DNA of 8,530 bases from Deinococcus sp. Lineage in GTDB: Bacteria > Deinococcota > Deinococci > Deinococcales > Deinococcaceae. This document shows positions 1-5,784 of this stretch, in pieces. The stretch lies in contig JANXWI010000312.1 in assembly GCA_025351205.1 (NCBI GenBank), positions 1-8,530 of the forward strand. Reading direction: 5' to 3'. A model generated the notes under the pieces. The model made no database searches, was not told the DNA's origin, and was given only the letters and a program-made list of their open reading frames with translations. Each line of letters starts with the position of its first letter. Within the stretch, counting starts at the first letter, position 1. A program made the position numbers and the translations under genes.

Positions 1-2
1 TG

Positions 3-1619
3 CCGATCACGCCCTCCGGCCAGATCTTCCTCGATACCCTCGACCATCTGCCGCTCTCTGCGGCGTCCAAGGTTCACGTTCTGCAAGCCGCCATCGAGGG
101 ACCCCACCTGCCCGACACCGTCCGCAGCGACCTGATCCAGGCCGCGCTGAGCGCGGGCCGGATCAAGCCTGCCCAGGCCAAAAAAGTGCTCAGCGCCCTG
201 GCCCGGAAGAAGACTGACATCGACCAGATCAGCGACTTCGGGGCCGCCGTGGTGTCACGGGCCTGGGACAGCGTGCTGGGCCTGCTCAAGGCCGCCAAGT
301 TCATCGCCTGGGACGTGTCATCGGTGCGGATGACCATCGACCCGGTGGGGTACGGCAAGACCATTACCACCAGCGCACAGAGTCTCCAGGCCATCGTCGA
401 TCACCCCGGCCTGCTGTGGGAGGCCCTGAGCGCCGACATCAGGGACGCCTGGAAGAAGGGCGAGTACGGTAAGTCGCTGGGGTACATCACCTTCGACGTG
501 GGCACCCTGGCGCTGGGCGCGCCCAGCGCGGTGCGGGGAGGCACGACGGTGGCGGGCCGGGTGGCCGGGGCAACGCGGGTGCAGCTGATGGTGTTCAAGG
601 ACAAGGCCGGTGAGCTGAGCACCACACTGAGCCAGATGAGCGACGACCTGGCCCAGGTGGCCGGGGCGGGCCTCCAGGGTCCACGGCTGGCGGGCGCGGC
701 AACTGGCGGCAGGGTGGCAGGCCGGAGCGCAGACCGGATGACGACGGGGCGCGGCTCCCTGGAAGGCGGGGGGAACAGACCCGCCGCAGAGACAGCAGGC
801 CAGACACCAGCAGGTCAGGCACGGCCTGTTCAGACCGGTTCTGCTTCGCCGCTGACGCTGGCGAGCAAGGACCTGACCGATGTTCAGATCGAGGCGCTGC
901 TGAAGAAGACCAAGAACTGGTCTCAGGTCGAGCCGTTCGTGGGTCGTGCGGCCCGCGCCACCGACCCCGCGCCGCCCGGTTATGGCTGGCGGACCCGCAA
1001 CAGCCGCCTGGAGCTGGTACGCACCGACGCCCAGTCGGGTGATTACGCCCCGCTGACGGTCGAGAACGGACTGATCGTGCTGAAGGTCGGGGGCAGCACC
1101 CGAGGCACGGTCTACTCGCGCTACCGGGGCAACTACCTGAAGATGCTCGAACAGCAGGGTGGGCAAGCCGAACGGCTCGCGGCGGAGGCCCGGCTGGCGA
1201 ACGGCAACCAGCTGCACCACCTGGTCCCGGCGAATGTGGCGCAGACAGACCCGCTGGTGCAGCAGGCACTCGCCAGGGTCAAGGGGTACACCATCGACCG
1301 GGGCAGCAACATCCTGGACATGCCGAATGTCAAAAACGCGTCGGGGCAGATCATCCACAATGGCCCACACCCGCTGTTCGATGCGTATGTTGGAGGCTTA
1401 CTTAGGAACGCACAGAGGGATGTTGTTCGAAAATGGGGCCTCCCCCTCGAAAAACTGCCCCCCGAGCACCTTGATGATGCCCTACACAATGTCGAAGTTG
1501 AGATTCGTGGCGCAATCCAAAAAAATAAATTACTTCCTGAAATCCTCAAAGAACTAGAAGACGGTGGCATGAAGTTGAGCGCCTTGCCATTGGAAGCGTC
1601 TGAAGGAGAGCTGGCATGA
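3..1619 (+). CDS. Polymorphic toxin, C-terminal part, with AHH-family nuclease tip (5' partial)
   Basis: The frame is already open at the left edge, so this is the last 538 residues of a longer protein; the internal GTG at 186 is not the real start. In order it has a helical segment, then a hydrophobic glycine/alanine pre-toxin stretch (about residues 158-177). A low-complexity Gly/Ala/Arg/Thr linker follows (about 222-284), then a conserved junction starting KVGGSTRG (361) and a terminal nuclease. The nuclease shows LHHLVP with the paired His at 405-406, NILDMP (436-441) and IHNGPH with His 452 and 456. This is the layout of the AHH family, an HNH/endonuclease VII-fold group of metal-dependent nucleases used as tips of secreted polymorphic toxins. 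The stop overlaps the next start as ATGA, so toxin and immunity are translationally coupled. The delivery route cannot be read because the N-terminus is missing. The last 80 or so codons are much AT-richer than the rest, suggesting a tip of foreign origin. The domain call is strong; DNA versus RNA as target is open. Confidence 0.85.
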   Translation, partial: PITPSGQIFLDTLDHLPLSAASKVHVLQAAIEGPHLPDTVRSDLIQAALSAGRIKPAQAKKVLSALARKKTDIDQISDFGAAVVSRAWDSVLGLLKAAKFIAWDVSSVRMTIDPVGYGKTITTSAQSLQAIVDHPGLLWEALSADIRDAWKKGEYGKSLGYITFDVGTLALGAPSAVRGGTTVAGRVAGATRVQLMVFKDKAGELSTTLSQMSDDLAQVAGAGLQGPRLAGAATGGRVAGRSADRMTTGRGSLEGGGNRPAAETAGQTPAGQARPVQTGSASPLTLASKDLTDVQIEALLKKTKNWSQVEPFVGRAARATDPAPPGYGWRTRNSRLELVRTDAQSGDYAPLTVENGLIVLKVGGSTRGTVYSRYRGNYLKMLEQQGGQAERLAAEARLANGNQLHHLVPANVAQTDPLVQQALARVKGYTIDRGSNILDMPNVKNASGQIIHNGPHPLFDAYVGGLLRNAQRDVVRKWGLPLEKLPPEHLDDALHNVEVEIRGAIQKNKLLPEILKELEDGGMKLSALPLEASEGELA

Positions 1620-2380
1620 TCTACCGACTTGACCACAATATCAGTCACATCGTTGACAAAGAAAGAGACGCCGAACTCATCAAATTCCCCAATTCCGATG
1701 ATGTTATGTTTTCTAGTCCTGAGCTGGATTTCACAAACTTGGACTTCTTTGAGTACATCCCTCATCCGATGGAGTTTGTCGGCAACCTGGATGTCCTGGC
1801 GAAAACCGACCATCCCTATATTGTTCCGTCAGACTATCCGATGATCTCACTCCGATTGCTGGACGCCTTGCTGACGGCGGGCGAGTTCAGATACCAGACC
1901 TACAGCACCCGTATCTACGATGAGGCGCTTACAGAAGACGTGCGTTACCAGTCGGATTACACCCGCACAGACTGTGAGGTTACTGATCCCACGCAGTACA
2001 CCGACAGGTTCATAATGCTCAGACTGCTGGACAGCAGCAACGTGCTCGACCTTGAACGCACCATCTGCGCCGTGGATACGGACGACGACGATAGCCTGGC
2101 TGTACGAGCATGCGATACGGATAGGTATAAGTCATATGGCAGCATAGGGATCGACAAGATAGAGCGGCTGGCGCTGGCTGTGCCGGAGGAGCAGCTTCCA
2201 GGGGTATTCGTGATGCGAGAGCTATACGGCTTATACTGTACCGACCGCACAGTGCAGAGCTGTCAAAAATCAGGCATCGTGGGCGTCAAGTTCACCCCGA
2301 TCCCTTCGCCTCTGTACAAAGGTGTCCGACCGATCCCCGGCGGCTTCCGTTTGTTGCGCGAGGACCAGCTGCCAGTCTGA
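1071..2380 (+). repeat. Toxin-tip/immunity module, copy 1
   Basis: The module runs from the toxin junction to the end of the first immunity gene. It aligns along its whole length with copy 2; within the toxin part the offset is a constant 1316 bp. Bases 1083-1146 match 2399-2462 at 63 of 64 positions, while the toxin tail (about 1380-1560) and the early immunity gene diverge strongly. Confidence 0.85.
1616..2380 (+). CDS. Predicted immunity protein for the upstream AHH toxin (Imm11/DUF1629-like)
   Basis: This is a 254-residue acidic protein with no signal peptide or membrane segment, expected to stay in the cytoplasm and bind the nuclease tip. The start is firm: AAGGAG at 1603-1608 lies seven bases before an ATG that overlaps the toxin stop. 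The central PYIVPSDYPMISLRLLDALL (residues about 67-86) and the late SGIVGVKFTPI resemble Imm11/DUF1629, a family found next to polymorphic-toxin nucleases. That assignment comes from memory of family patterns and has not been searched. The immunity role itself rests mainly on position, coupling, and the repetition of the same gene behind a second AHH module. Relative to its downstream paralogue it has three small insertions (five, one and four residues). The first 150 bases are AT-rich (38% GC over 1681-1740) and the rest is nearer the local norm. Confidence 0.75.
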   Translation: MIYRLDHNISHIVDKERDAELIKFPNSDDVMFSSPELDFTNLDFFEYIPHPMEFVGNLDVLAKTDHPYIVPSDYPMISLRLLDALLTAGEFRYQTYSTRIYDEALTEDVRYQSDYTRTDCEVTDPTQYTDRFIMLRLLDSSNVLDLERTICAVDTDDDDSLAVRACDTDRYKSYGSIGIDKIERLALAVPEEQLPGVFVMRELYGLYCTDRTVQSCQKSGIVGVKFTPIPSPLYKGVRPIPGGFRLLREDQLPV

Positions 2381-2386
2381 AGTCCG

Positions 2387-2935
2387 GTGATCGTACCAAA
2401 GGTCGGGGGCAGCACCCGAGGCACGGTCTACTCACGCTACCGGGGCAACTACCTGAAGATGCCCGAACAGCAGGGCGGCGCAGCCAAACGTCTGGCGGCG
2501 GAGGCCCGGCTGACTGGCGGCAACCAGTTGCACCACCTGATCCCAGACGGCGTGGCGCAGAAAAGCCTTCTTATTCGTGAAGCGCTCGCCAGGGTCAAGG
2601 GCTACACCATCGACTGGGGCAGCAACATCCTGGACATGCCGAGCGTCAAGAACGCGGCGGGGCAGGTCATCCACAACGGCCCACATCGGCTGTTCGATAC
2701 ATCCGTCAGGGACTTACTTGATGCTGCACAAGAGACTGTTACCCAGTACGGTCGTGTGCCGCTTGAGAAGGTACTGCCTGAGCGTCTTGATGGAGCTTTG
2801 CGTGGTATCGAGAACGAAATTCGCCGGGCCATCCGGGAAGACGACCTGCCGCCCGCCATCCTCAAGGAACTCGAAGATGGTGGCATGAAGCTGAGCAGCA
2901 TCCCTACAGAAACGCATGAAGGACAGCAGGCATGA
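2387..2935 (+). CDS. Orphan AHH nuclease toxin tip (headless second cassette)
   Basis: The 182 codons match the last 182 codons of the upstream toxin without a gap and lack any trafficking or pre-toxin region. All AHH landmarks are kept: His-His at residues 49-50, NILDMP at 80-85, and His 96 and His 100 in IHNGPH. The domain therefore looks catalytically intact rather than decayed. The GTG start at 2387 is a formal choice. It has no good ribosome binding site, lies only two codons after the immunity stop in the same frame, and falls exactly where homology to the first toxin begins. The next in-frame ATG is 2459. It may be translated weakly by coupling, or be silent DNA kept as a donor for recombination into the full-length gene. 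The tail differs clearly from the first copy (LFDTSV against LFDAYV, and much of the following 60 residues). Its stop overlaps the second immunity start as ATGA. Confidence 0.75.
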   Translation: MIVPKVGGSTRGTVYSRYRGNYLKMPEQQGGAAKRLAAEARLTGGNQLHHLIPDGVAQKSLLIREALARVKGYTIDWGSNILDMPSVKNAAGQVIHNGPHRLFDTSVRDLLDAAQETVTQYGRVPLEKVLPERLDGALRGIENEIRRAIREDDLPPAILKELEDGGMKLSSIPTETHEGQQA

Positions 2936-3666
2936 TCTACCGCCTCGACCACAACGTCAGCCACATCATAGACAGAGAACTGGACGCGGAACTCATCGAG
3001 TTTCCAAACTCTAAAAACGTCGGCTTTCGCAATCCCGAGCTGGATTTCACAGAGCAGATTCCCCAACCGATGGAGTTCGTCGGCAACCTGGACGTTTTGA
3101 TGAGGACGGACTATCCGTACATCGTCCCTACAGGGTATCCGATGATCTCCCTCCGGTTGCTGGACACCCTGCTGGTGGCAGGAGACTTCAGATATCAGAC
3201 CTATCGTACCCGTGTCTACGATGAAGCCCTGGCTGAAGAGGTCCGCTATCAATCGGATTACACCCGGACAGACTTCGAGGTCACGGACCCCGCGCAGTAC
3301 ACAGACAGATTCATGATTCTGAAGCTGCTGGACTGGACCAACGTGCTCGACCAAAAGCGCACCATCTGCGCCGTGAGGACGGACGACGACATCCTGGCGG
3401 TGCGGGCTTGCGATATCGACAGCCCGTATCTCGGCCTCGACAAAATCGAACGCCTGGTGCTGACCGTTCCCGAGGAACAGCTTCCAGGGGTGTTCGTGAT
3501 GGAAGGGTTGACCGGGCTGTACTGCACCGACCGCACGGTGCAGAGCTGCCAGCGAGCCGGGATCGTGGGTGTCGAGTTCACGCCGATCCCCCGACCTCTA
3601 TACAAGGGTGCCCGTCCGATCCCTGGCGGTTTCCGCCTGCTGCGCGAGGACCAGTTGCCGGTCTAA
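2932..3666 (+). CDS. Predicted second immunity protein (Imm11/DUF1629-like), partner of the orphan AHH tip
   Basis: This 244-residue cytoplasmic protein is a paralogue of the immunity protein 1.3 kb upstream. My hand alignment gives about 193 identical of 244 aligned residues (79%). The start is an ATG in an ATGA overlap with the orphan toxin stop, with AAGGA at 2919-2923 eight bases before it. Deletions relative to the first copy remove five residues after PELDFT, one in the TDDD stretch and four before the GLDKIERL segment. The C-terminal third (PIPGGFRLLREDQLPV) is almost invariant between the two. Retention of an intact, well-started immunity gene behind a headless toxin fits two uses: protection against kin that carry this tip on a full-length toxin, or keeping the cassette ready for exchange. 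Whether each protein cross-protects against the other tip cannot be read from sequence. Confidence 0.75.
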   Translation: MIYRLDHNVSHIIDRELDAELIEFPNSKNVGFRNPELDFTEQIPQPMEFVGNLDVLMRTDYPYIVPTGYPMISLRLLDTLLVAGDFRYQTYRTRVYDEALAEEVRYQSDYTRTDFEVTDPAQYTDRFMILKLLDWTNVLDQKRTICAVRTDDDILAVRACDIDSPYLGLDKIERLVLTVPEEQLPGVFVMEGLTGLYCTDRTVQSCQRAGIVGVEFTPIPRPLYKGARPIPGGFRLLREDQLPV

Positions 3667-3673
3667 AAACAGC

Positions 3674-3901
3674 ATGGACCGAGTTCCGAAGCTCCCGGAA
3701 TAACTGGTCGGCTACGCAGATAGCGGCTGTACGCAACTGGTGTGCCTGGACTTGACTGGTCTGCGTCATCCGTTCTGCCAGCTCCAAGACGATCTTCGGG
3801 TTGAGTACCCCTTTGAAGGCGGTTACCTGTCTACCGAAATTAGTGATCTTGGCTCCTCTAGGTTGAGACGCTCAGAGACGAGTGTTAGCAATGATGGCTA
3901 G
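3674..3901 (+). pseudogene. Remnant of a small unidentified gene, interrupted by an in-frame TAA
   Basis: An ATG at 3674 opens nine codons (MDRVPKLPE), then TAA at 3701-3703. The same frame then stays open for 65 codons to TAG at 3899-3901. The open part contains LVGYADSGCTQLVCLDLTG and later EYPFEGGYLSTEISDLG, which look like globular protein rather than random translation. The first part is faintly reminiscent of SUKH/SMI1-type immunity proteins, but that is too weak to name. The position right after an immunity gene, and a stop that abuts a terminator-like hairpin, suggest the degraded end of a third gene of the toxin/immunity array. It could also be chance, since the frame is short. Confidence 0.35.
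3677..3709 (+). other. Imperfect hairpin just after the second immunity gene
   Basis: GACC pairs with GGTC, AG with CT, and TTCCG with CGGAA around a seven-base loop, with bulges of G on one arm and TAA on the other. No T-tract follows, so it is not an intrinsic terminator by itself. It could stabilise the 3' end of the immunity mRNA, or be accidental. Confidence 0.3.
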
Positions 3902-3934
3902 GACCACTGGGGGCCAGTGCTCCAGGTTTTGTTG
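3901..3934 (+). terminator. Candidate intrinsic terminator of the toxin/immunity array
   Basis: GGA-C-CACTGG (3901-3910), loop GGG, and CCAGTG-C-TCC (3914-3923) form a nine-pair stem with one C/C mismatch. AGG and a T-rich run TTTTGTT follow. The T-tract is separated from the stem by three bases and is short, so termination may be partial. It points along the + strand, away from the immunity genes and before the next operon. Confidence 0.5.
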
Positions 3935-4024
3935 CCAGATGTGTGAATCATCACCGAGGTGTTCCCTCTCGTTTTGCAAGACACTTCCCTCATGAGAGCA
4001 ACGAAGAATTCAATTGAAGGCTTA

Positions 4025-4054
4025 TTGTCAGACGGCTGGGCTATGCTTTCTAAG
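4025..4054 (+). promoter_or_regulatory. Weak candidate promoter for the tubulin-like operon
   Basis: TTGTCA at 4025-4030 matches the sigma-70 -35 box at five of six positions. TCTAAG at 4049-4054, 18 bases later, matches the -10 box at four of six. It lies in the AT-richer part of the gap. Initiation near 4061 would leave about 35 bases of leader before ATG 4095 and would exclude upstream starts. Motif quality is modest. Confidence 0.3.
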
Positions 4055-4094
4055 TCGAATGAAAAAATTGCCAACATCCACTCATCAACGCGGC

Positions 4095-5417
4095 ATGGAG
4101 AACGGGACCACCAGAACCTCTTTGGTGCAAGCTCTGGTCAGGAGAACTGCCGCCTGGTGGGTGCTCGGTTTGCTCGCGGTGGCCGCTGCACAGACCGGCG
4201 CGGCTGAACCTCAGGGCAAGCCCGAACTGGACCGCAGCAGTGTCACCGCCAGCGTGGAGAAACTGGTTCAGAGCGTGCAGCAGGCCGTCAGGACTTCCGG
4301 CGGCGACCTAGAGCGGCAGAACGCCCAGTTCGTCCTGGCCTTCAGCACCGGACACTACAAGACCGATCCGCTGGGCGCACAGGCCGCGCGTGAGCTGGCG
4401 ACCCAGTTCGTGAACAAGCTGGCGGTGACAGGGGATCAAGTTACGGCCCGCGCCTGGGAACTCGGCCTGTGGCCCTACCGTGACAATCAGGCCGCCAGTG
4501 TGCAGATCGGCAGCGACGCGGCGGCGGACAAGCTACGGGCCGCCGACCTCTGGCCCACCACCCCCGCCGTCGGCAGCATCGGCGGGCACGACACCGAGCG
4601 CGCGGCCACCGAACTCAGCGGGCAGTTTCCCAACACTGCTGGCACCGTCCTGATCCTGCTCACCAACTCGGCGGCCAGCGTGGGCACCACGGGCGGCAAG
4701 CTGATGGGCACCAACGCGCCCGAGTACCAGGCGCTGCTTCAGAACTGGAACCGGGTCAACGGCACCCAGGACGGGGCCACGCTCGCTCTGCCCTACGTGG
4801 TCAAAAGTCCGGGTGGCAACGTGCAGGGCGACATGGAGGCGGTGGTCTTCGTGCCCAAGACCTTCACGGCGGCGGCCCTGGCTGCGCCCGTCCGGAGCGA
4901 GCGTCTCAACCAAGTCACGGCGGCCCCGGTGAAGCCGCGCGGCAGTTCGTCACCCCTGCCGCTGGTGCTGCTCGGCCTGCTGGTGCTGGGCGGCCTCGGC
5001 TTCCTGCTCAGCCGCGTCCTGCGCGGTGGGGGCAGCAGCCGCAGCACCCTGCGGGTCGGGGACCAGACCTTCAGCCTCTCGGACGCGCCGCAGGGCCGCC
5101 CCTTCTGCGTGATCGCCGGACCCGGCTACGTGGCCGACGACGGCGTGCCGCTGGTACTGGTGCAGGGCTTTCCGCCGGAGCGGGTGGCCGAACTCAGCCG
5201 CAAAGGCAAAGAGGTACAGGTGCGAGGCACCAGTGAGACCGTGCGGCTGGCGAGCGTGGCTGGCCGGGTGCTGAGCGACAACCTCGCTACCCTGCGGCTG
5301 CAACCCGAGAACCCGGATCAACCGCTGGAATTTTCAGGTGAGGTGCGCGGCTCCGGCGGCGTGCCGCGCCCGGTTCAGAAGACCGTTTCCCTCAGCTTCA
5401 CACAAGGAGATTCATAA
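4095..5417 (+). CDS. Secreted-domain single-pass membrane protein of the tubulin-like operon, function unknown
   Basis: From ATG 4095 the protein has 440 residues. I prefer this start because it gives a compact signal peptide: Arg-containing n-region, hydrophobic core WWVLGLLAVAAA, and likely cleavage near QTGAA. Alternatives are ATG 4059 and TTG 4014; none has a convincing ribosome binding site. After the signal comes an external domain of about 240 residues. A beta-strand-like AQFVLAFSTGH (from 77) and a second strand TVLILLTNSAASVG (184-197) recall a von Willebrand A fold, but the Asp of a DxSxS metal site is absent, so that reading is tentative. A Pro/Ser-rich spacer leads to one membrane helix (about 288-308, Leu/Gly-rich) ending in Arg. 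A cytoplasmic domain of about 130 residues follows, mostly predicted beta. It is the first gene of the operon, and its TAA shares a base with the next ATG. I infer a receptor or anchor that links the envelope to the cytoplasmic tubulin-like partner. Confidence 0.7.
   Translation: MENGTTRTSLVQALVRRTAAWWVLGLLAVAAAQTGAAEPQGKPELDRSSVTASVEKLVQSVQQAVRTSGGDLERQNAQFVLAFSTGHYKTDPLGAQAARELATQFVNKLAVTGDQVTARAWELGLWPYRDNQAASVQIGSDAAADKLRAADLWPTTPAVGSIGGHDTERAATELSGQFPNTAGTVLILLTNSAASVGTTGGKLMGTNAPEYQALLQNWNRVNGTQDGATLALPYVVKSPGGNVQGDMEAVVFVPKTFTAAALAAPVRSERLNQVTAAPVKPRGSSSPLPLVLLGLLVLGGLGFLLSRVLRGGGSSRSTLRVGDQTFSLSDAPQGRPFCVIAGPGYVADDGVPLVLVQGFPPERVAELSRKGKEVQVRGTSETVRLASVAGRVLSDNLATLRLQPENPDQPLEFSGEVRGSGGVPRPVQKTVSLSFTQGDS
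5404..5409 (+). promoter_or_regulatory. Ribosome binding site AAGGAG of the three-helix membrane protein
   Basis: A consensus AAGGAG lies seven bases before ATG 5417, inside the last codons of the preceding gene. With the TAATG stop/start overlap it fixes this start and shows coupled translation of the two membrane proteins. Confidence 0.85.
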
Positions 5418-5737
5418 TGCCCTGGCTCAACGACCTCTGGCCCCTTTATACCCAGACCGGCTTCTGGCTGACCATCGCCCTGACCGTGGTGGTCTGGTAT
5501 CTGCTGTCGCTGGCCTTCGCGCATCTGCTGTTCGGGTCCGGCAACCGCGAAGGCGTGACGTCGGCCACCCAGGGCATGGGCATCTCGCTGATCATCGTGG
5601 CGGCGCTGCTGTTCTGCTACGCCTTTTTCTTTTTCAGGGCCAGTGACTGGCTGTACGCCGTAGCCGTCAGCGTGACGTTCTTGCTGCTGGCGCTGCTGGT
5701 CTCGGTGCTGTTCACACGTCTCGGAAGGACCGACTGA
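5417..5737 (+). CDS. Small three-helix integral membrane protein
   Basis: This 106-residue protein is almost wholly membrane. It has three hydrophobic helices (about residues 16-40, 52-72 and 78-99) joined by short loops, the first loop being polar (GSGNREGVTSATQG), and ends in a short charged tail TRLGRTD. A Trp/Pro-rich start (MPWLNDLWPLY) probably lies at the membrane surface. The start is set by a consensus ribosome binding site and the TAATG overlap with the gene before. I do not recognise a family; nothing in it points to catalysis or transport. Its place between a membrane-anchored receptor-like protein and a tubulin-superfamily protein suggests a small subunit that recruits or stabilises the complex in the membrane. 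Its TGA stop overlaps another ATG (TGATG), which continues the coupling into the unusual leader of the tubulin-like gene. Confidence 0.8.
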   Translation: MPWLNDLWPLYTQTGFWLTIALTVVVWYLLSLAFAHLLFGSGNREGVTSATQGMGISLIIVAALLFCYAFFFFRASDWLYAVAVSVTFLLLALLVSVLFTRLGRTD

Positions 5738-5771
5738 TGAAGGGGAAGAAATGACACAGGCGACCGTATGA
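5737..5771 (+). promoter_or_regulatory. Chain of two mini-ORFs leading into the tubulin-like gene
   Basis: Each stop overlaps the next start. The membrane-protein TGA (5735-5737) shares a base with ATG 5737, which reads MKGKK and stops at 5752-5754. That stop overlaps ATG 5751, which reads MTQATV and stops at 5769-5771, overlapping ATG 5768 of the tubulin-like gene. Good ribosome binding sites precede ATG 5737 (GGAAGGA, 5722-5728) and ATG 5751 (AGGGG, 5741-5745), but none is well placed for ATG 5768. Re-initiation is therefore the likely way the large gene is translated. Confidence 0.55.
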
Positions 5772-5784
5772 CACAGGCGACACA
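5751..5784 (+). repeat. 17-bp imperfect tandem repeat over the tubulin-like gene start
   Basis: ATGACACAGGCGAC occurs at 5751-5764 and again at 5768-5781, a period of 17 bases. The period is not a multiple of three, so the two start codons are in different frames. Only the second copy reads into the long gene. The first copy has the well-spaced AGGGG. Confidence 0.85.

Larger units (their letters stand above)
2387..3666 (+). repeat. Toxin-tip/immunity module, copy 2
   Basis: This is the downstream direct copy of the toxin-tip plus immunity module. Its left edge is abrupt, seven bases after the first immunity stop, and its right edge is the second immunity stop; neither flank shows an obvious insertion-sequence end. 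It is the shorter copy because of three small in-frame deletions in the immunity gene. Confidence 0.85.
3667..4094 (+). other. Intergenic gap between the toxin locus and the tubulin operon
   Basis: These roughly 430 bases hold no intact gene that I trust. They contain an imperfect hairpin, a short ORF broken by TAA, a terminator-like hairpin, and an AT-richer stretch (about 3930-4090) with a weak promoter candidate. Each is listed separately. I see no tRNA, insertion sequence or attachment site here. Confidence 0.6.

Noticed and set aside
318..1370. Long minus-strand open frame opposite the first toxin
   Set aside because: It is a mirror of the GC-rich, GC3-biased toxin frame. The product is rich in Arg, Gly, Ala and Pro with no recognisable motif, and the + frame carries clear AHH motifs.
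1518..1528. Run of seven A followed by TAAA in the toxin tail as a programmed frameshift site
   Set aside because: The codon phase does not fit a canonical slippery heptamer. The zero frame continues in perfect register with copy 2 to the stop.
1071..3666. Direct repeats considered as a mobile element or CRISPR array
   Set aside because: The repeat units are coding modules of 1.3 kb with no spacers, inverted ends or transposase. Paralogous toxin/immunity cassettes explain them fully.
3578..3787. Minus-strand frame in the gap as a transposase remnant
   Set aside because: No DDE motif, terminal inverted repeats or target duplication could be found around it, and half of it lies opposite the second immunity gene.
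4014..4094. Upstream TTG (4014) and ATG (4059) starts for the external-domain protein
   Set aside because: They add up to 27 polar residues before the signal peptide, have no ribosome binding site, and ATG 4059 overlaps the only plausible promoter region.
3959..4207. Short + frame of 82 codons across the operon leader
   Set aside because: It overlaps the signal peptide of the membrane protein out of frame, ends in Arg/Gly-rich shadow sequence, and has no motif or ribosome binding site.
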